A DNA stretch of 64,000 nucleotides from Dendrocalamus latiflorus (Eukaryota > Streptophyta > Magnoliopsida > Poales > Poaceae). Each line of letters starts with the position of its first letter. The first letter of the stretch is position 1. The notes under the pieces were generated by a model. The model did no database searches and was not told the origin of the DNA. It saw nothing but the letters and a program-made list of their open reading frames with translations. A program made the translations under genes and the position numbers. This document shows positions 32,689 to 44,191 of this stretch, piece by piece. Location of the stretch: positions 24,449,879 through 24,513,878 of the forward strand of contig CM029654.1 in the NCBI GenBank assembly GCA_017311315.1, in the 5' to 3' direction.

Positions 32689-35600
32689 ATGGCGGCCGCC
32701 CCCCGCGCCACGGTCCCTCTCCCCCACCTCCTCGTCCCCTCCCCGAGACCCCAGATTAAGCCCTCCCCCTCCCCGGGCCGAGGGGCAATCGCCGCTTCGG
32801 CCGCGCGGTCGCCGCAGCAGCTCACGGCGTCCCTGCGGCTGGGCGACGTGATCGAGGCGCAGCAGTTCGACCGGGAGGCGCTCAACGAGATCTTCGAGGT
32901 GGCGCGGGAGATGGAAGCCGTGGAGCGGGGCTCCCACGGGGCGCGGAGCCGCGTCCTGGAGGGGTACCTCATGGCCACGCTCTTCTACGAGCCCTCGACG
33001 CGCACGCGGCTCTCCTTCGAGGCCGCCATGCGCCGGCTCGGCGGCGAGGTGCTCACAACCGAGAACGCCCGCGAGTTCTCCTCCGCCGCCAAGGGCGAGA
33101 CCCTCGAAGGTGAGCTGCCTGAGAGAATTTGTGTCAGTGATTTTGTGACCTTTACTTGGTGCGGCAAAATGGGACTTTTGGATAAAAGCGAGGTGATTTT
33201 TTTTGGAGTAATTGAGGATGTATAGTGATTGAGCATATGCCAGTAGGTGAGGAAATGAGCATTTTGTGCCTTCTGGGAACATATTGGTTTTGCATTTTGG
33301 GATTTTGAGATTTTGATTGTGCAATAACTGCGAGTTGGAGTAGCAAATTATGGGAGGATTTGGAATGGTTTTGGAACCATTGTGATTGGCTACACCGGTT
33401 CTTAATTTTTGGTTCAGTTGCATTTCGGAATAGGTTGTGAAATTGAGTGGCCAAGTAGAAATCTTGTATCGTTTGGAGTAGTTTTGGTATCTTTACTTAT
33501 ATCTTGAATTTGCAAAGTACAAATGTTGGGTAGTTCATGACTAGCACACGAACAAACATGAGTTCTCTACCATCTAGGGCAATGCCATCAAAGAAAGGTG
33601 AGCTGTCCAGGACTAGTTGGCTCTCATGATTAATGATTCATTAGTTCTTGGACTGTAAATGTGCTTTGTTTGTTTTGGAATAAGGATGATGTGTTTTATG
33701 ATTTGGATTTGTAATGTGGAATGCTATCTAGCAATTATTTAGAACTGTACAGGCGGGATTAGTAATACTAATTCAAGTAGCAGGCCACATGGAACATTGG
33801 GTTGGATACTGCATTCATCTAGTTGCATCACTAGTTATCCATTCGATTTGCATTAAAGATATAAAGATATGGCCACCCTAAGGACCTTGATTTGCATAAA
33901 TTATTATGAATCATGAATATGTTATCTTGGATAATTCGAATGTGCAATGCCTGCTGGTTTGCATTTAGGAACCAGAATTGATTAACCAGAAAACTGTGTG
34001 CTATTTTTTATTGTGGAAAAAAACATTTTCCAGAATTTTTTCGTTTGATGTAGAGTTAACAATTCACTTGTTCTTACTTTTACCAGTCTGGCTCAAAATT
34101 ATCCATGTTTCATTATCTTTTTGAGCAAATATTAAGTTACTAACCATGTGTATCCATGCTGCAGATACCATAAGGACTGTTGAGGGTTATTCTGATATTA
34201 TTGTTTTGAGGCACTTTGAAAGTGGAGCTGCAAGGAGAGCAGCCGCTACTGCAGACATTCCAGTCATTAATGCAGGTGATGGGCCAGGGCAACATCCCAC
34301 TCAGGTATATATTCTGTTGCTGGCTCTTCTTTCTCCTCCTTTTGAGTAGGAAAATAGACAAGGAATTTCTAGTTTTTACCTCAGGGTAGGAGCTAAAAGC
34401 TGCATTTTATTGAATGATGGTTGAATCAGCATCGGGTGCTGCAAAATTATTCCTATGTAATAGTGAACCATTGATGACCATTTCATTTTGTTGCAGTATT
34501 ACAGTATTATGGTGTTGATCAGATAAAAATGGACTGTAGACTGATGTGGATCCAGAGTTCCTTTCGCTGTTAAACTTTTCTTTGGAGCATGAGTTGTTGA
34601 TGCATGATACTCCATTGTCCGTTATGATGATATTTGTATATTGATAGAGCTCCTATTGGGGATATCTATGCAACATTTTTTTTTGCATTGTTAGAAAGCT
34701 AGCTAAAATGAATGGAGCAACATGCTTCTGGATCAGTGTTTCTAGCACTACTATGATGCTATCCTTAGTATTATATTGCATGACCATAGCATTGCAAAAT
34801 ATGAAACGACCAAAAATTAAAATAAACCAGCCATGAATTAGCATATACTTGGAACAGATCATGTACTAGCCTATACTTTGGGAGGTTTCTATATAAATTG
34901 ACTAGAACTTAATGGAGGGAGTACTATCCAACAGATTTCAGCACATTGTTTGTGGCCAGTTACTTACAAGTTCATCCACCATGCCTCTCTATCTGCCACA
35001 TCACATTGATAAGTACAGTCAGATTGTGCTCATTGGAGTGTACTTTCTGTTACAACTTGCTGAAGTACGATTTAGGTATTTTTTGTAATTGACATATTCA
35101 TTCTTTTGTTCAGGCTTTGTTGGATGTATATACAATAAAGAGAGAAATCGGTACACTAGATGGAATAAAACTTGGTTTGGTTGGAGACCTTGCTAATGGG
35201 AGGACTGTTCGTTCTCTGGCCTATTTGATTGCTAAATACCAGAACATTAAGATATATTTTGTATCTCCAGACGTTGTAAAAATGAAGGTACGAGTCTTCC
35301 CTACAAATATCAACTACCGTTCGTTTCTTTTGGTTTCTATTATGGCCTGATGGAATAAATGGAACGGTGCTTGTTTTCCTTCTGTCCCAAAGGATGACAT
35401 CAAGGACTACTTAACTTCGAAAGGTGTTGAATGGGAAGAAAGTTCAGATTTGCTGGAGGTGGCATCCAACTGTGATGTTATTTATCAAACACGCATTCAA
35501 AAAGAAAGATTTGGTGAGAAGATTGATCTTTATGAAGCTGCTCGTGGTAAGTACATCATGGACAAGAAGGTTTTAGATGTGTTGCCAAAGCATGCGGTCA

Positions 35601-36407
35601 TCATGCACCCCCTTCCAAGGCTTGATGAGGTTAGCAATTGTCCTTTTAAATAAAACCATGTGGCAATATCCATTATCCAACATTATAATAGTATTGTGTA
35701 CCAAATGAGATACTGTTGGTTGGGGTTGACACTATGTTGCATCTGCTTCTCGCAATGTCATTTAGTATGAGTTTTCGAGCATCAAAGCCTTGTTAATAAG
35801 CCTGTCAATAGAGGCGCTGGAGTTGTCTGTTTTGACTAGTTAGTAGTTACTGTGCCAAATGATATGGCTTGGTGTAGGCAGATGTTAACCACCAGTTTCC
35901 CTTGACTATGCTAGTACATTTCGACAATTAATTATGTCAAAGCCATTGTGAACTCGGGAAATGCCTAGCCACAATGCTGGTTTGCTGATTCCAAGTGGTT
36001 CCTGAGCTTACTTGGCATGACTTCAGCTGGAAGTTGGCTGGAAACCTTGGAAAGTTGGTGAATTGTGGTTTTTCCACTTCCTTAGGAGTGGCATTATGCA
36101 AATCTTTTTTCATAAAAGAATAATGTGAAAACCATCTATAATTGGTGATAATTATCTTTCAGCATATCACAGTGAAATAATTGTGGTCATTTCTGTGAAA
36201 TCCGGGAACTAGCTGGCAGTTGACATGTTCTTGCCTGGATGGTTTGTACTATTTCTCAGCAATAGAAATCTAATGAGATTCAATGGTTTGGTTTTGCAGA
36301 TCACAATAGATGTTGATAGTGATCCAAGAGCTGCATATTTTAGGCAGGCTAAGAATGGCCTCTACATAAGGATGGCATTGCTCAAACTTCTGCTTGTTGG
36401 TCATTGA
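32689..36407 (+). CDS. PYRB: aspartate carbamoyltransferase, plastid (ATCase)
   Basis: Five exons with GT-AG introns: 32689-33109, 34165-34304, 35114-35287, 35393-35629, 36300-36407; 1080 bp, 359 aa, no frame break. It joins carbamoyl phosphate and L-aspartate to make carbamoyl-aspartate, the first committed step of UMP synthesis. Plant enzymes are plastid-located trimers inhibited by UMP. The first 45 residues are rich in Ala/Pro/Ser/Arg without acidic residues, as in a transit peptide. The carbamoyl-phosphate motif STRTRLSFE is at residues 103-111, GDGPGQHPTQALLD at 178-191, and the second-domain motif HPLPRLDE at 317-324. The start is the first ATG after a typical plant leader and is in good context (CCATGG). 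Polyadenylation probably uses AATAAA at 36571. Intron 2 holds a Stowaway MITE. Confidence 0.97.
34610..34921. mobile_element. Stowaway-like MITE in PYRB intron 2
   Basis: Bounded by TA dinucleotides (34608-34609, 34922-34923). The left end reads CTCCATTGTCCGTTATGATG and the right end AATGGAGGGAG, related to the CTCCCTCCGTCC terminal repeat of Tc1/mariner-type Stowaway MITEs. 312 bp, no open frame. Confidence 0.65.
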
Positions 36408-36826
36408 CAGTGTTCCTAGTGCGTGGAGCTGTCTGGCGTTGAGGGATCAGAAAATACACTCTTAATCGTTGGCTCCAAATTTAATTGCTTGGTGCAAGGT
36501 ATAAAAGTTGGATCCTTGCAAGAGTTTAGCCATGTTTGCTTGCACAATGTTGATGTAACAAAACGTTCGAAATAAAGATTACTGTTCTCATCTGATAATG
36601 TGGAACATCATTCGCCGAGGATTGAATGCAGTGTTTTTGGAACGCCTTCGCCTTACACAAATTTCTGCGCTTTTGCCATACAACATAAAATCGCTCAATT
36701 CAGGTGTGGTGTTCCACGCTTCCACACGGTAGCACTTTCTACCCCTTCGTGAACACATTGCATTTTGGGAAGTGAAGGCATAATGTGTCTGCCGAAAGTG
36801 CGGTAAATTTACCCCAGAATGGCTTT
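36408..36826. other. PYRB 3' UTR and flank
   Basis: Includes AATAAA at 36571-36576, about 165 bp after the stop codon, and then the site where the LTR retrotransposon inserted (flank GCTTT at 36822-36826). Confidence 0.6.
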
Positions 36827-37531
36827 TGTAATACCATCAAAGAGATAAAGGAAAAAAAACAAAAATTTAGAACAATCCAAGGAAGAATGAAAGTGTTAAG
36901 GGGTTTTGCCATTAGAACCCTACGACGGTAGAAACGCCGAATGAAATTGTGTTCATTGATGTTCCGCGACCGTCTGGGGCCGGTCGGTGCCTCTCATTAA
37001 AGTGGGTATCATCATTCAGCAGAAAAAAGAATTCAGTGCCCATATTATACCAACTTACTTTCCATAGTAGAAAAACCCATTAATATCCAACAAAATAGCC
37101 GCATGAGAGAGAGCCAAATAGACACGGCAAGGGCATTTTTGGCATGGCACAGTAAGGAGAAAGAGAACCGCCATGACCGAAACCCCCATACAAAAGATCA
37201 GCGGGCTCACAGAAGATATTTCCCCAAGCATTCTCCTTTGTAAGCCCAGCCAGTACAGAAAGCCATTTCCTTTTTAATTCCTCAGTGAGGAGCCAAACCG
37301 AGAAACAAGCCCGAGAAGGCAAAGCAAAGTGCCAATGCTTTGCTAGGCCATCATATAGAGAATGTAGGAGAGAGAAAAACCCAGAGAAGGGGAGTCAAGG
37401 GGGTAGGGGAGATGGAGAGGACTGGACAATGACCGTGACGGCAAGGACGGAGGAAGCCCGACTAAGTCACTGAGCTCGTGAGAGTGACATCACGGTCATG
37501 GCAAACTCTACTGTCAGCCCGACAACAAGTA
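36827..37531 (+). repeat. left LTR, 5' part
   Basis: First 705 bp of the 5' LTR, up to and including the first copy of the MULE target duplication CAACAAGTA (37523-37531). Aligns with 48580-49330 of the right LTR, apart from a gap of about 40 bp near 37090. Confidence 0.88.
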
Positions 37532-37603
37532 GAATTTTTGTACGAATAATCTATATTTTATTCGAAATTACAGAAATATACCTGCGGGATTTTTTTTACA
37601 AAA

Positions 37604-37654
37604 ATAGGCTCCAGTCGCGCAATGGGGGGGGGGGGGGGGGCGACTGGAGCCTAT
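37604..37654. repeat. G17 tract inside a short palindrome at the left MULE terminus
   Basis: ATAGGCTCCAGTCG and CGACTGGAGCCTAT face each other around a run of 17 G (37624-37640). A similar G run abuts the same GACTGGAGCCTAT motif at the right terminus (44086-44100). Confidence 0.8.
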
Positions 37655-37868
37655 CGCCCAACAGCCCAACAGAGAGGCGACATGTAGGAAATATGCCAAC
37701 GGTTGGGCGAATTATTGCTATCTCCCGAGCGTTGGGCGACTGCAATGTAGTCGCTGTACGGTTGGGCGACTGTAATTGCAGTCGCCCAACGCCAGGGCGA
37801 CAGGGGGGCCTTAATGCAGCTCACTCGGCCGCCGCCACTGCTTACGCATTTTTCACTCATTCTGCACG

Positions 37869-38065
37869 CAGAGAAGAAAAGAGAGAAGAAAGGAGAGAAG
37901 AAGAGAAAAGAAGAGGAGAGGAAGGAGGGGAAGAAAAGGAGGAGAAGAGGAGAGGGAGAAAAGGAGAGGGAGAAGAGGGAGAGGAGGAGAGGAAAGGGAG
38001 AAGAGGGAGAGGAGGACAGGATAGGAGGAGGAGAGGAGGAGGTGAGGGAGGAAGGAGGAGTGGAA
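37869..38065 (+). repeat. polypurine (GAGGA-type) tract
   Basis: Nearly 200 bp of almost pure A/G on the plus strand, just before the MULE transposase region. It keeps frames open by composition alone, giving Glu/Arg/Lys-only translations. Confidence 0.9.
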
Positions 38066-38341
38066 GCTATTCCATCTATTGAGATCCTCTGATTCAGGTA
38101 TGTTTTGATTATTTTGTATTTTGCAGTATTATATTTATGAAATGTTAGTGTTAGTAAAAATTATAGATGTAGAAAATTTAGTACATTTTTAGTATAGAAA
38201 TGTTAGTATAGAAAAGTTTTAGTATACATTTTTTAGTATGAAACATTTTGTAGTATAGAAATTGTAGCACAATTTTTAGTATTGTGCAATGTTATTTGAC
38301 ATGTCGCAAAATTGAAACGTATATGCAGGCCGACATCATCA

Positions 38342-40940
38342 ATGGCAGTAGCCACTACATTGAGAGTGCATTACGGTGTTGGAACCATTTGTGAAGGTCC
38401 GAATGGTGTGGATTTGAGCGGCTTTCCGCAAGTCACTCTCGTACTTCCTGATGGCGAGAATGCTCGAATCGCAGATGTGCTGCATTGGCTGACACGGAGT
38501 TTTTCAATGGACCCCGAGGTGTGCAGCGTCGTCTGCAAGGGTTTTGGAGCCAGTCTCCCATGGACATCAGATGGGAGCTAAAGACATTGGTGCGCACTGC
38601 TTCGTGGAAAGGTTTTGTGCAAGGGTGCCGGCGCCGTGGATACGAGTGCGTCCTGCTTGTGCAACCATGCTCACTACAAGCAGCTGCGCAAGCTCATGCG
38701 CCTGCCGTTGATTCGGGAGGTGCTAGCAGCTCGGGCGGGCCACACGTTGGCGAAGATGATCAAGTTGCTTGTGTTGAAACTGATGCAGTATATGGAGGAG
38801 AGGTACAATGGTCAAGCCATACGGAGGGAACTGGACAAGCTGATGAAGGGGAGCATGTTGAGTACATTGTGCAGCAGATGGACTGTAATGACCAGAGGGC
38901 ATGGGCTGAAGAGGAAGCTGTACAGGATGATGAGGAGGACAGTTCGGATGAGGATTAAGTTCCTATCCCGCAGGAATGGAACCGGTTTAACGCTGAGGGT
39001 GTTTCCGCGCATGATGAGCATGGATCAACGTGGGAGTATCATCAAACAGAGGTTCGGTTGCATTCTATGTTTGGTGACAAGGAAGCACTACAGGATGCCA
39101 TCAAGTTGTGGCCCCTTTCAATGCAGCGGACATTTCGTGTCGTGAAATCAAGCTAGGAGCAGTACACTGTGAAGTGCGAACAGGCTGGTTGTCCTTGGAG
39201 GGTGCATGAATGGAGACCCAAGTATGAGACTCACTGGATTGTGTCAAAGGTGGAGTCGCAATCTTGCATTCTCAACAGTGTTTTGGCGAGGCATCGTAAC
39301 CTAGCGTCCACCTTTATAGTCAATTTGATATATGGAGAAATTGTTGAGAAGAAAGACATGGAGGCCACGCATATCGTGGTAGCTATCGAGAATAAATTCA
39401 AGTACAAGATTAGCTACGCGATGGCGTGGTGTGCCAAGCAGAAGGCGTTGGAAAAACGTTTCAGGTCTTTTGAGGCGGCGTACGACAATCTTCCTCGTAT
39501 GCTTGAGGTGTTGCAGGAAAGGAACCCGGGAACGTATATCGCCGTGCAAGACAAGCCGTCCACAAGTCCACTAGGATATGCGGTGTTGCAGAGAGTCTTC
39601 TTAGTATTTGGTGCTTGCATTGAGTCATTCAGGCACATGCTGCCAGTAATCTCAGTTGACGGGACCTTCTTGACAGACAAATACAAGAAGCAGATCCTGA
39701 CGGCCATAACCAAATATTGTCGTTGGCCATCGTATTTGTGGAAAGTGAAAATTATGACAGCTGGCTGTGGTTTCTCAGACATGTTAGGGTTGGAGTTGTC
39801 GGCACTCATCCTGGTGTGTGCGTAATCCATGATCGGCACGCCGGGATTATAAAGGCGATAAGAAAACTGCAGGAAGACCCCGAGGAGCCATTCTCTTGGC
39901 TGGACATGGGAACAGATGGTGCATTCATCACTTAGGGGCCAACTTTTTCAAGCAATTCTCGAAGCAATCTTTGATGAAGCTATTCAAGAGGCTGGCTAGG
40001 CAGAACCAGCGGAGAAAATTTGATGCTTTATGGGCATTGTTGGATGAGCACACTAGGAAGAACGTCGAAGAGAGGGGCAAGGGGCTGGTCATTCCTGGGG
40101 CGACACAACCGCAATGCTTGCCAGCACTTGCTGAGCCTAACCCAGTTGGTCCAAGAAGGAGGAGCTAAACATTAAGTGCTTCTCGCAGTGGATCGAGAGG
40201 GAACCATGGGAGAAGTGGTCGCTGTTGCATGACACGGATGGCGCAAGGTACGTCATAATGATAACTAACCTTGCTGAGGTGTACAATTGGGTTCTCAGGG
40301 GCCTCCGTTCTTAGCCCCTTGTCGCCATCGTGGAAGGTGTTCTTCACAGCACAATCCGCTACTTCAGGGAGAGGCACGCGAGTGTCGCACTTCATGCGGC
40401 CAATCCCCGAGCCCTGTATTCGTTGAAAATTGTGGCGTACATAGAGACGAAGGCACAGAAGGGTTAATTGCACATAGTGCAGGTCATGGCAACAAGGAGC
40501 ATCGTTTTGACGTGATACTCCGTGATAGAGCTGGATTTGGGACGGCTCGTTCCTTTGTTACCCACGAGGTATGCCTTGGAGATCATGCAAACGAACCTAG
40601 CTGCACGTGTAACAAGCTTAAATTGTTACACAAGCCATGCTCTCATGTCCTCGCTGCATGCGGGACCGTGGGCATGGATCCTTCGAACTTCATGTCCGAG
40701 TACTTCTTTAAGGAGAGGATACTGTAGGCTTGGTGTGGGGAGCTTCGGGGGTTCAGGGTGGTCGGAAACTTCACCACCTTGGACATTGCAGCGAGGACCT
40801 GGGTTCCAGATGTTAACTTGCTGAAGGATGGGAAGGGTTGGCGACAGAGCCGGCGTACTAGAAATGACATGGACGAATCACAAGCCGGAACATCTGGTGC
40901 ACGTTGTGGGCGATGCGGTCAGGAGGGGGCACACAGCTAG
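38342..40940 (+). pseudogene. MuDR-family transposase, frameshifted
   Basis: Parts in several frames: an N-terminal piece starting MAVATTLRVHYG (38342), an acidic linker ending near 38960 (DDEEDSSDED), then the MuDR DNA-binding region with CEQAGCPWRVHEWRPKYETH (from about 39172). Next is the MULE catalytic core with FRHMLPVISVDGTFLTDKYK (about 39630-39690). The chain then shifts frame near 39710 and again near 39900 (GANFFKQFSKQSLMKLFKR). A SWIM zinc finger follows near 40600-40645 (CTCNKLKLLHKPCSH), and a short CxxC knuckle near 40905 ends in TAG. Stops and frameshifts show it can no longer make a full transposase. Family assignment rests on the DGTF motif, the domain order and the flanking TIRs. 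Confidence 0.85.
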
Positions 40941-41285
40941 ACGATGCAATGCATGTCCTGATCAGTAGTTGTTGGAGACTACAGCTAAATTTCATGTACC
41001 ATTTGTAAAACTTGTATGTTACATCCCTTTTCTGTAATGTAGTTCGTGTTGTGCTGGTAGCATAGTATTGCTCTGTTTACTTACTTATTAGTTGTATTTG
41101 CTGTTCATTAAAATGAGATTTTGTTATGGCTCGTGATAACAACCGCACGAATATAACAACCAATCCATGACATGCTTAACAACATTGCACATTATTTCGA
41201 TCAACACTCCTACATACTACGGTACAACCATACACCTCGTTGCCTATATGCCAAACGAGCCTCGTGGCACCCACATGGAGAAGTG
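40941..41285. other. MULE internal non-coding stretch
   Basis: Separates the transposase (reading right) from the minus-strand accessory ORF (reading left); it probably holds the 3' UTRs of both. Nothing else recognised. Confidence 0.45.
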
Positions 41286-41856
41286 CTAAGGGGGACGCCT
41301 CGGACGCGGCTGGCTATCGTTGTAGTGGCACGCACATATGCAACTAGGGTTTGCATAGCAACTTGTCGGATCGTACGAGCTTCCTATGTTGAAAACCTTC
41401 TCGTTGCCCCTCTCGCATTGCATCTGTTGGCGGAGGTCGTTGTTCTCCTCATTGAGAGTGTCGAGTCGCTCCTCCAACTCAAAGATTCGATCCCATAATG
41501 TATCCACGTAGTTGACAATATACGGTTCATGAGGAGGGTCGATCCAGCGGATGAAGTCGCATTTTACCATCTGCGGAAAAAGACGGTAAACAAAGAGGCT
41601 CTATAAGCAATAACAAAAAATGTACTATTAGAACTTTGTACCCGGAGTGTGGGCATCAGAAGAAACGTCGCCCGTCATCGAAATGGCCTTCGACGACCTG
41701 GACGACTGTGTACTCATTGTGTCTGCATTTTGGCCACACTGGTTGAGCACGCCTCTTGGGTATCAAGCGGCAGTTAGGACCGAAGTTCTCCCTCCTTTGC
41801 AAGGGAAGGTCTTCTTTGGGTGACCCTGCATCGACTGGCCCCTTGGTGTCCGCCAT
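41286..41856 (-). pseudogene. MULE accessory gene 1, zinc-finger (GRF-like) plus coiled coil, broken
   Basis: Exon-like part one runs from ATG at 41856 (MADTKGPVDAGSPKEDLPLQ) to WPKCRHNEYTVVQVVEGHF, DDGRRFF, then TGA where a GRF-type finger would normally have Arg (CGA to TGA) before Cys-Pro. Part two (41570-41286) begins MVKCDFIRWIDPPHEPYIVN, then a coiled coil (FELEERLDTLNEENNDLRQQ), then a Cys-rich tail (CYANPSCICACHYND). A GT-AG intron candidate (41571-41641) separates them but would not keep the frame. I recognise this architecture from uncharacterised accessory proteins in grass MULEs; its role in transposition is unknown. Confidence 0.5.
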
Positions 41857-41984
41857 GGTATGTATCAGCACGACGGAGAAGGTACTTCTTCATACAGGGT
41901 TCGATTCACCTTCACGGGACCGCACCCGTGCTCTTTATATAGAACGAGAGAACTTACTGCAATGGAGTATTGCTGACAAAAGAG

Positions 41985-42570
41985 GCTAGCTTTACGTAGT
42001 GACATGACAAAAGAGCTCAGCTTTGCTCAGTGAGATGACAAAACGGGGCAGCTTTGCTCAGTGAGATGACAAAAGAGGCCAGCTTTGCACAGTGACATGA
42101 CAAAACAGGTCAGCTTTGCTCAGTGAGATGACAAAAGAGTGCAGCTTTGCGTAGTGCCATGACAAAAGAGCCCAGCTTTGCTCAGTGACATGACAAAAGA
42201 GCCCAGCTTTGCTCAGTGACATGACAAAAGAGCCCAGCTTTGCTCAGTGAGATGACAAAACGGGGCAGCTTTGCTCAGTGAGATGACAAAAGAGGCCAGC
42301 TTTGCGCAGTGACATGACAAAACGGGTCAGCTTTGCTCAATGAGATGACAAAAGAGTGCAGCTTTGCGCAGTGACATGACAAAACGAGACAGCTTTGCTC
42401 AGTGAGATGACAAAAGAGGCCAGCTTTCCGCAGTGACATAACAAAACAGGGCAGCTTTCCTCAGTGAGATGACAAAAGAGGCCAACTTTCCGCAGTGACA
42501 TGACAAAATGGGGTAGCTTTGCTCAGTGAGATGACAACACGAGGTAGCTTTGCTCAGTCACATGGCATGA
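41985..42570 (+). repeat. 31-bp tandem repeat array, about 18 copies
   Basis: Unit approximately ATGACAAAAGAGCCCAGCTT followed by TGCTCAGTGAC, repeated head to tail. The core AGCTTTGCTCAGTGA is nearly constant while positions 9-15 vary (AGAGGCC, ACGGGGC, AGAGTGC and so on). It lies between the divergently oriented accessory genes of the MULE. Confidence 0.9.
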
Positions 42571-42756
42571 CGACGCAGCCTTTTTGCAGTGATATGGCAG
42601 CACGCCCAGCTTTACTCAATGCTGTGACCACGCGGACCAACTTTACACGTAGGAGTAGAGAGAAAACGGACCCTATAAATTGGTGTGCATTTCATTTTGC
42701 AGGGAGCACTGCACTTCCAAACCCCACACTACACCGCGCTTCTTTCACCCTACCGG

Positions 42757-43536
42757 GATGAACAAAAGCCAAAAGAAGCAATGAGACAAGATGGTGAAGG
42801 AATAGGAGGAGACCCGTGACCTAGCACGGTCAGTTGCCACCCGCAATGAGAAAGTAAGGGCTATTGCGGCCTGGGCAGAGCAAGCCCAGCGTGCTATGAG
42901 GTCAGCTCCCTGCAATGAGCGGCCGCGTAGCAACAACCCCATCCCGAACGTCCCCACCGAGCGTTCGCTGCAACTCCCACCTGAGGGGGAGACACCCCCT
43001 TTGTTGGTGCGGGGACGCGTGCAAGTTCTTCAAGTCTAAGCACCGCATCAGCCTAGGTATGCGTTACCGGGGTTGCGCAAACTACTCCAGTGACTACCCC
43101 GACCGCCGTCTTGACACCGCAACCTATCGGCAGCTGGTAACGACCACATGCACCATTTTCCCCTACTTTTTCTCCTTCACAGCACACACTAACAATCTCT
43201 CCCCTGTATTTACAGTCTCCGGAGCCCCTATGTTGCTACCGCAAATAGATCAATCTTGAGATCCACCCTGCGGACCAATGGACCCTCGACTTCGAGCAGT
43301 GGAATGTCACACAGGAGAAGGAGTTGCTGGAGGAGGAGTGCCGCAAGAACGAGCAAACCCTGCGTATACAACACGAGACACAAGCTCATCTCGAAGTGTG
43401 CACGCGTAGGGAGCGGGAGGCTTGCGAGAGGGAGCGTGAGAGAAAGAGGGAAATGGCGGCTAAGGCAAAAGAGGCCGCGGAGGAGTTCAACGCCGAGCGG
43501 GCAAGAAAGGGAAAGTGGCCTCGGTCCACACAGTAG
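42757..43536 (+). pseudogene. MULE accessory gene 2, zinc-finger-like plus charged coiled coil, broken
   Basis: An N-terminal stretch starting MNKSQKK (42757) is interrupted by stops. In a second frame (from about 42990) comes a finger-like segment PLCWCGDACKFFKSKHRISL followed by GMRYRGCANY, similar in layout to GRF zinc fingers. In a third, after a likely intron, is WTLDFEQWNVTQEKELLEEE and a long Glu/Arg/Lys coiled coil ending KGKWPRSTQ and stop. The order finger - 'DFEQW' - coiled coil matches uncharacterised proteins encoded by grass MULEs. Stops and frame changes suggest loss of function, though some may be unrecognised introns. Confidence 0.5.
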
Positions 43537-43543
43537 GTCGTAA

Positions 43544-44095
43544 GAGCAGTTGGGTGGGTTAGTCGCATATCATGCTATATGTTATGCATGTAATAAAAAT
43601 GTACGCGGCATGTTACTTCCAACTGTATTATGAAGTTTATTTCTATTCAGTCTATTCAGATATGCTTATTATCTCGTCTGTTCGCATTCAATGATTCAGA
43701 TAGCAAGTCATTTAACAATATTAACATACCGGTTCTCTCCGTACACTAATTCTCAGTAACATCAAAATATCACTTACCACTATATGTATCGATCGTTTTA
43801 CGGTCAATCGTTCTTAAAACAAAATTTCCAAAATTTTTTATGCACCTACAACATACAGTGAACATAAACTTTTATTACAACTACACCAGATTTTTTCCCA
43901 GTTTAAAACTACAAAATTGACAAAACTTTAAAAAAATCACGGGGACTGAGAGCAGTCGCCCCCCCATTGGGCGACTGCACTGCAAGTCGCCCAATGGGGA
44001 GGCGACTGGTTGCAGTCGCTCGTGAGTAGGGCGACATAAATTCTGTCGGCCTCTAGTTGGGCGATTAGCTCTAGTCGCCCAATTGGGGGGGGGGG
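43544..44095. repeat. MULE right subterminal region
   Basis: Non-coding. Between 43955 and 44090 it carries repeated TTGGGCGACTGCA / TGCAAGTCGCCCAA motifs in both directions, mirroring 37640-37805 at the left side. Confidence 0.7.
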
Positions 44096-44191
44096 GACTG
44101 GAGCCTATTTTTGTAAAAATTTTTCTAGCGGGTATATTTCTGTAATTTCGAATAAAATATAGATTATTCATACAAAAAATTCCAACAAGTA

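Larger units (their letters stand above)
37532..44182 (+). mobile_element. Mutator-like element (MULE), 6.65 kb, with decayed transposase and accessory ORFs
   Basis: Exact 9-bp target duplication CAACAAGTA at 37523-37531 and 44183-44191. Terminal inverted repeats of about 85-87 bp (37532-37616 and 44096-44182) start GAATTTTTGTACGAATAATC and GAATTTTTTGTATGAATAAT, the latter on the minus strand, and keep a long identical core. Subterminal DNA on both sides is filled with GGGCGACT / AGTCGCCC motifs. Inside, in order: polypurine leader, MuDR-like transposase pseudogene (+), accessory ORFs (-), 31-bp tandem array, accessory ORF (+). The right LTR of the host retrotransposon preserves the empty site at 49322-49330. 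Confidence 0.93.

Noticed and set aside
32662..33423. 253-codon minus-strand open frame
   Set aside because: Antisense to PYRB exon 1, where high GC keeps the opposite strand open; no protein motif.
37498..38092. Open frames rich in Glu/Arg/Lys
   Set aside because: Caused by the polypurine tract of the MULE leader.
41890..41915. GGTTCGATTC resembling a tRNA B box
   Set aside because: No matching A box or foldable acceptor and anticodon arms at the right distance; lies upstream of the MULE accessory gene.
41985..42570. CRISPR-like array
   Set aside because: Repeat units are directly adjacent with only a variable 7-base window inside the unit, there are no spacer-length unique sequences or cas genes, and the context is a plant MULE.
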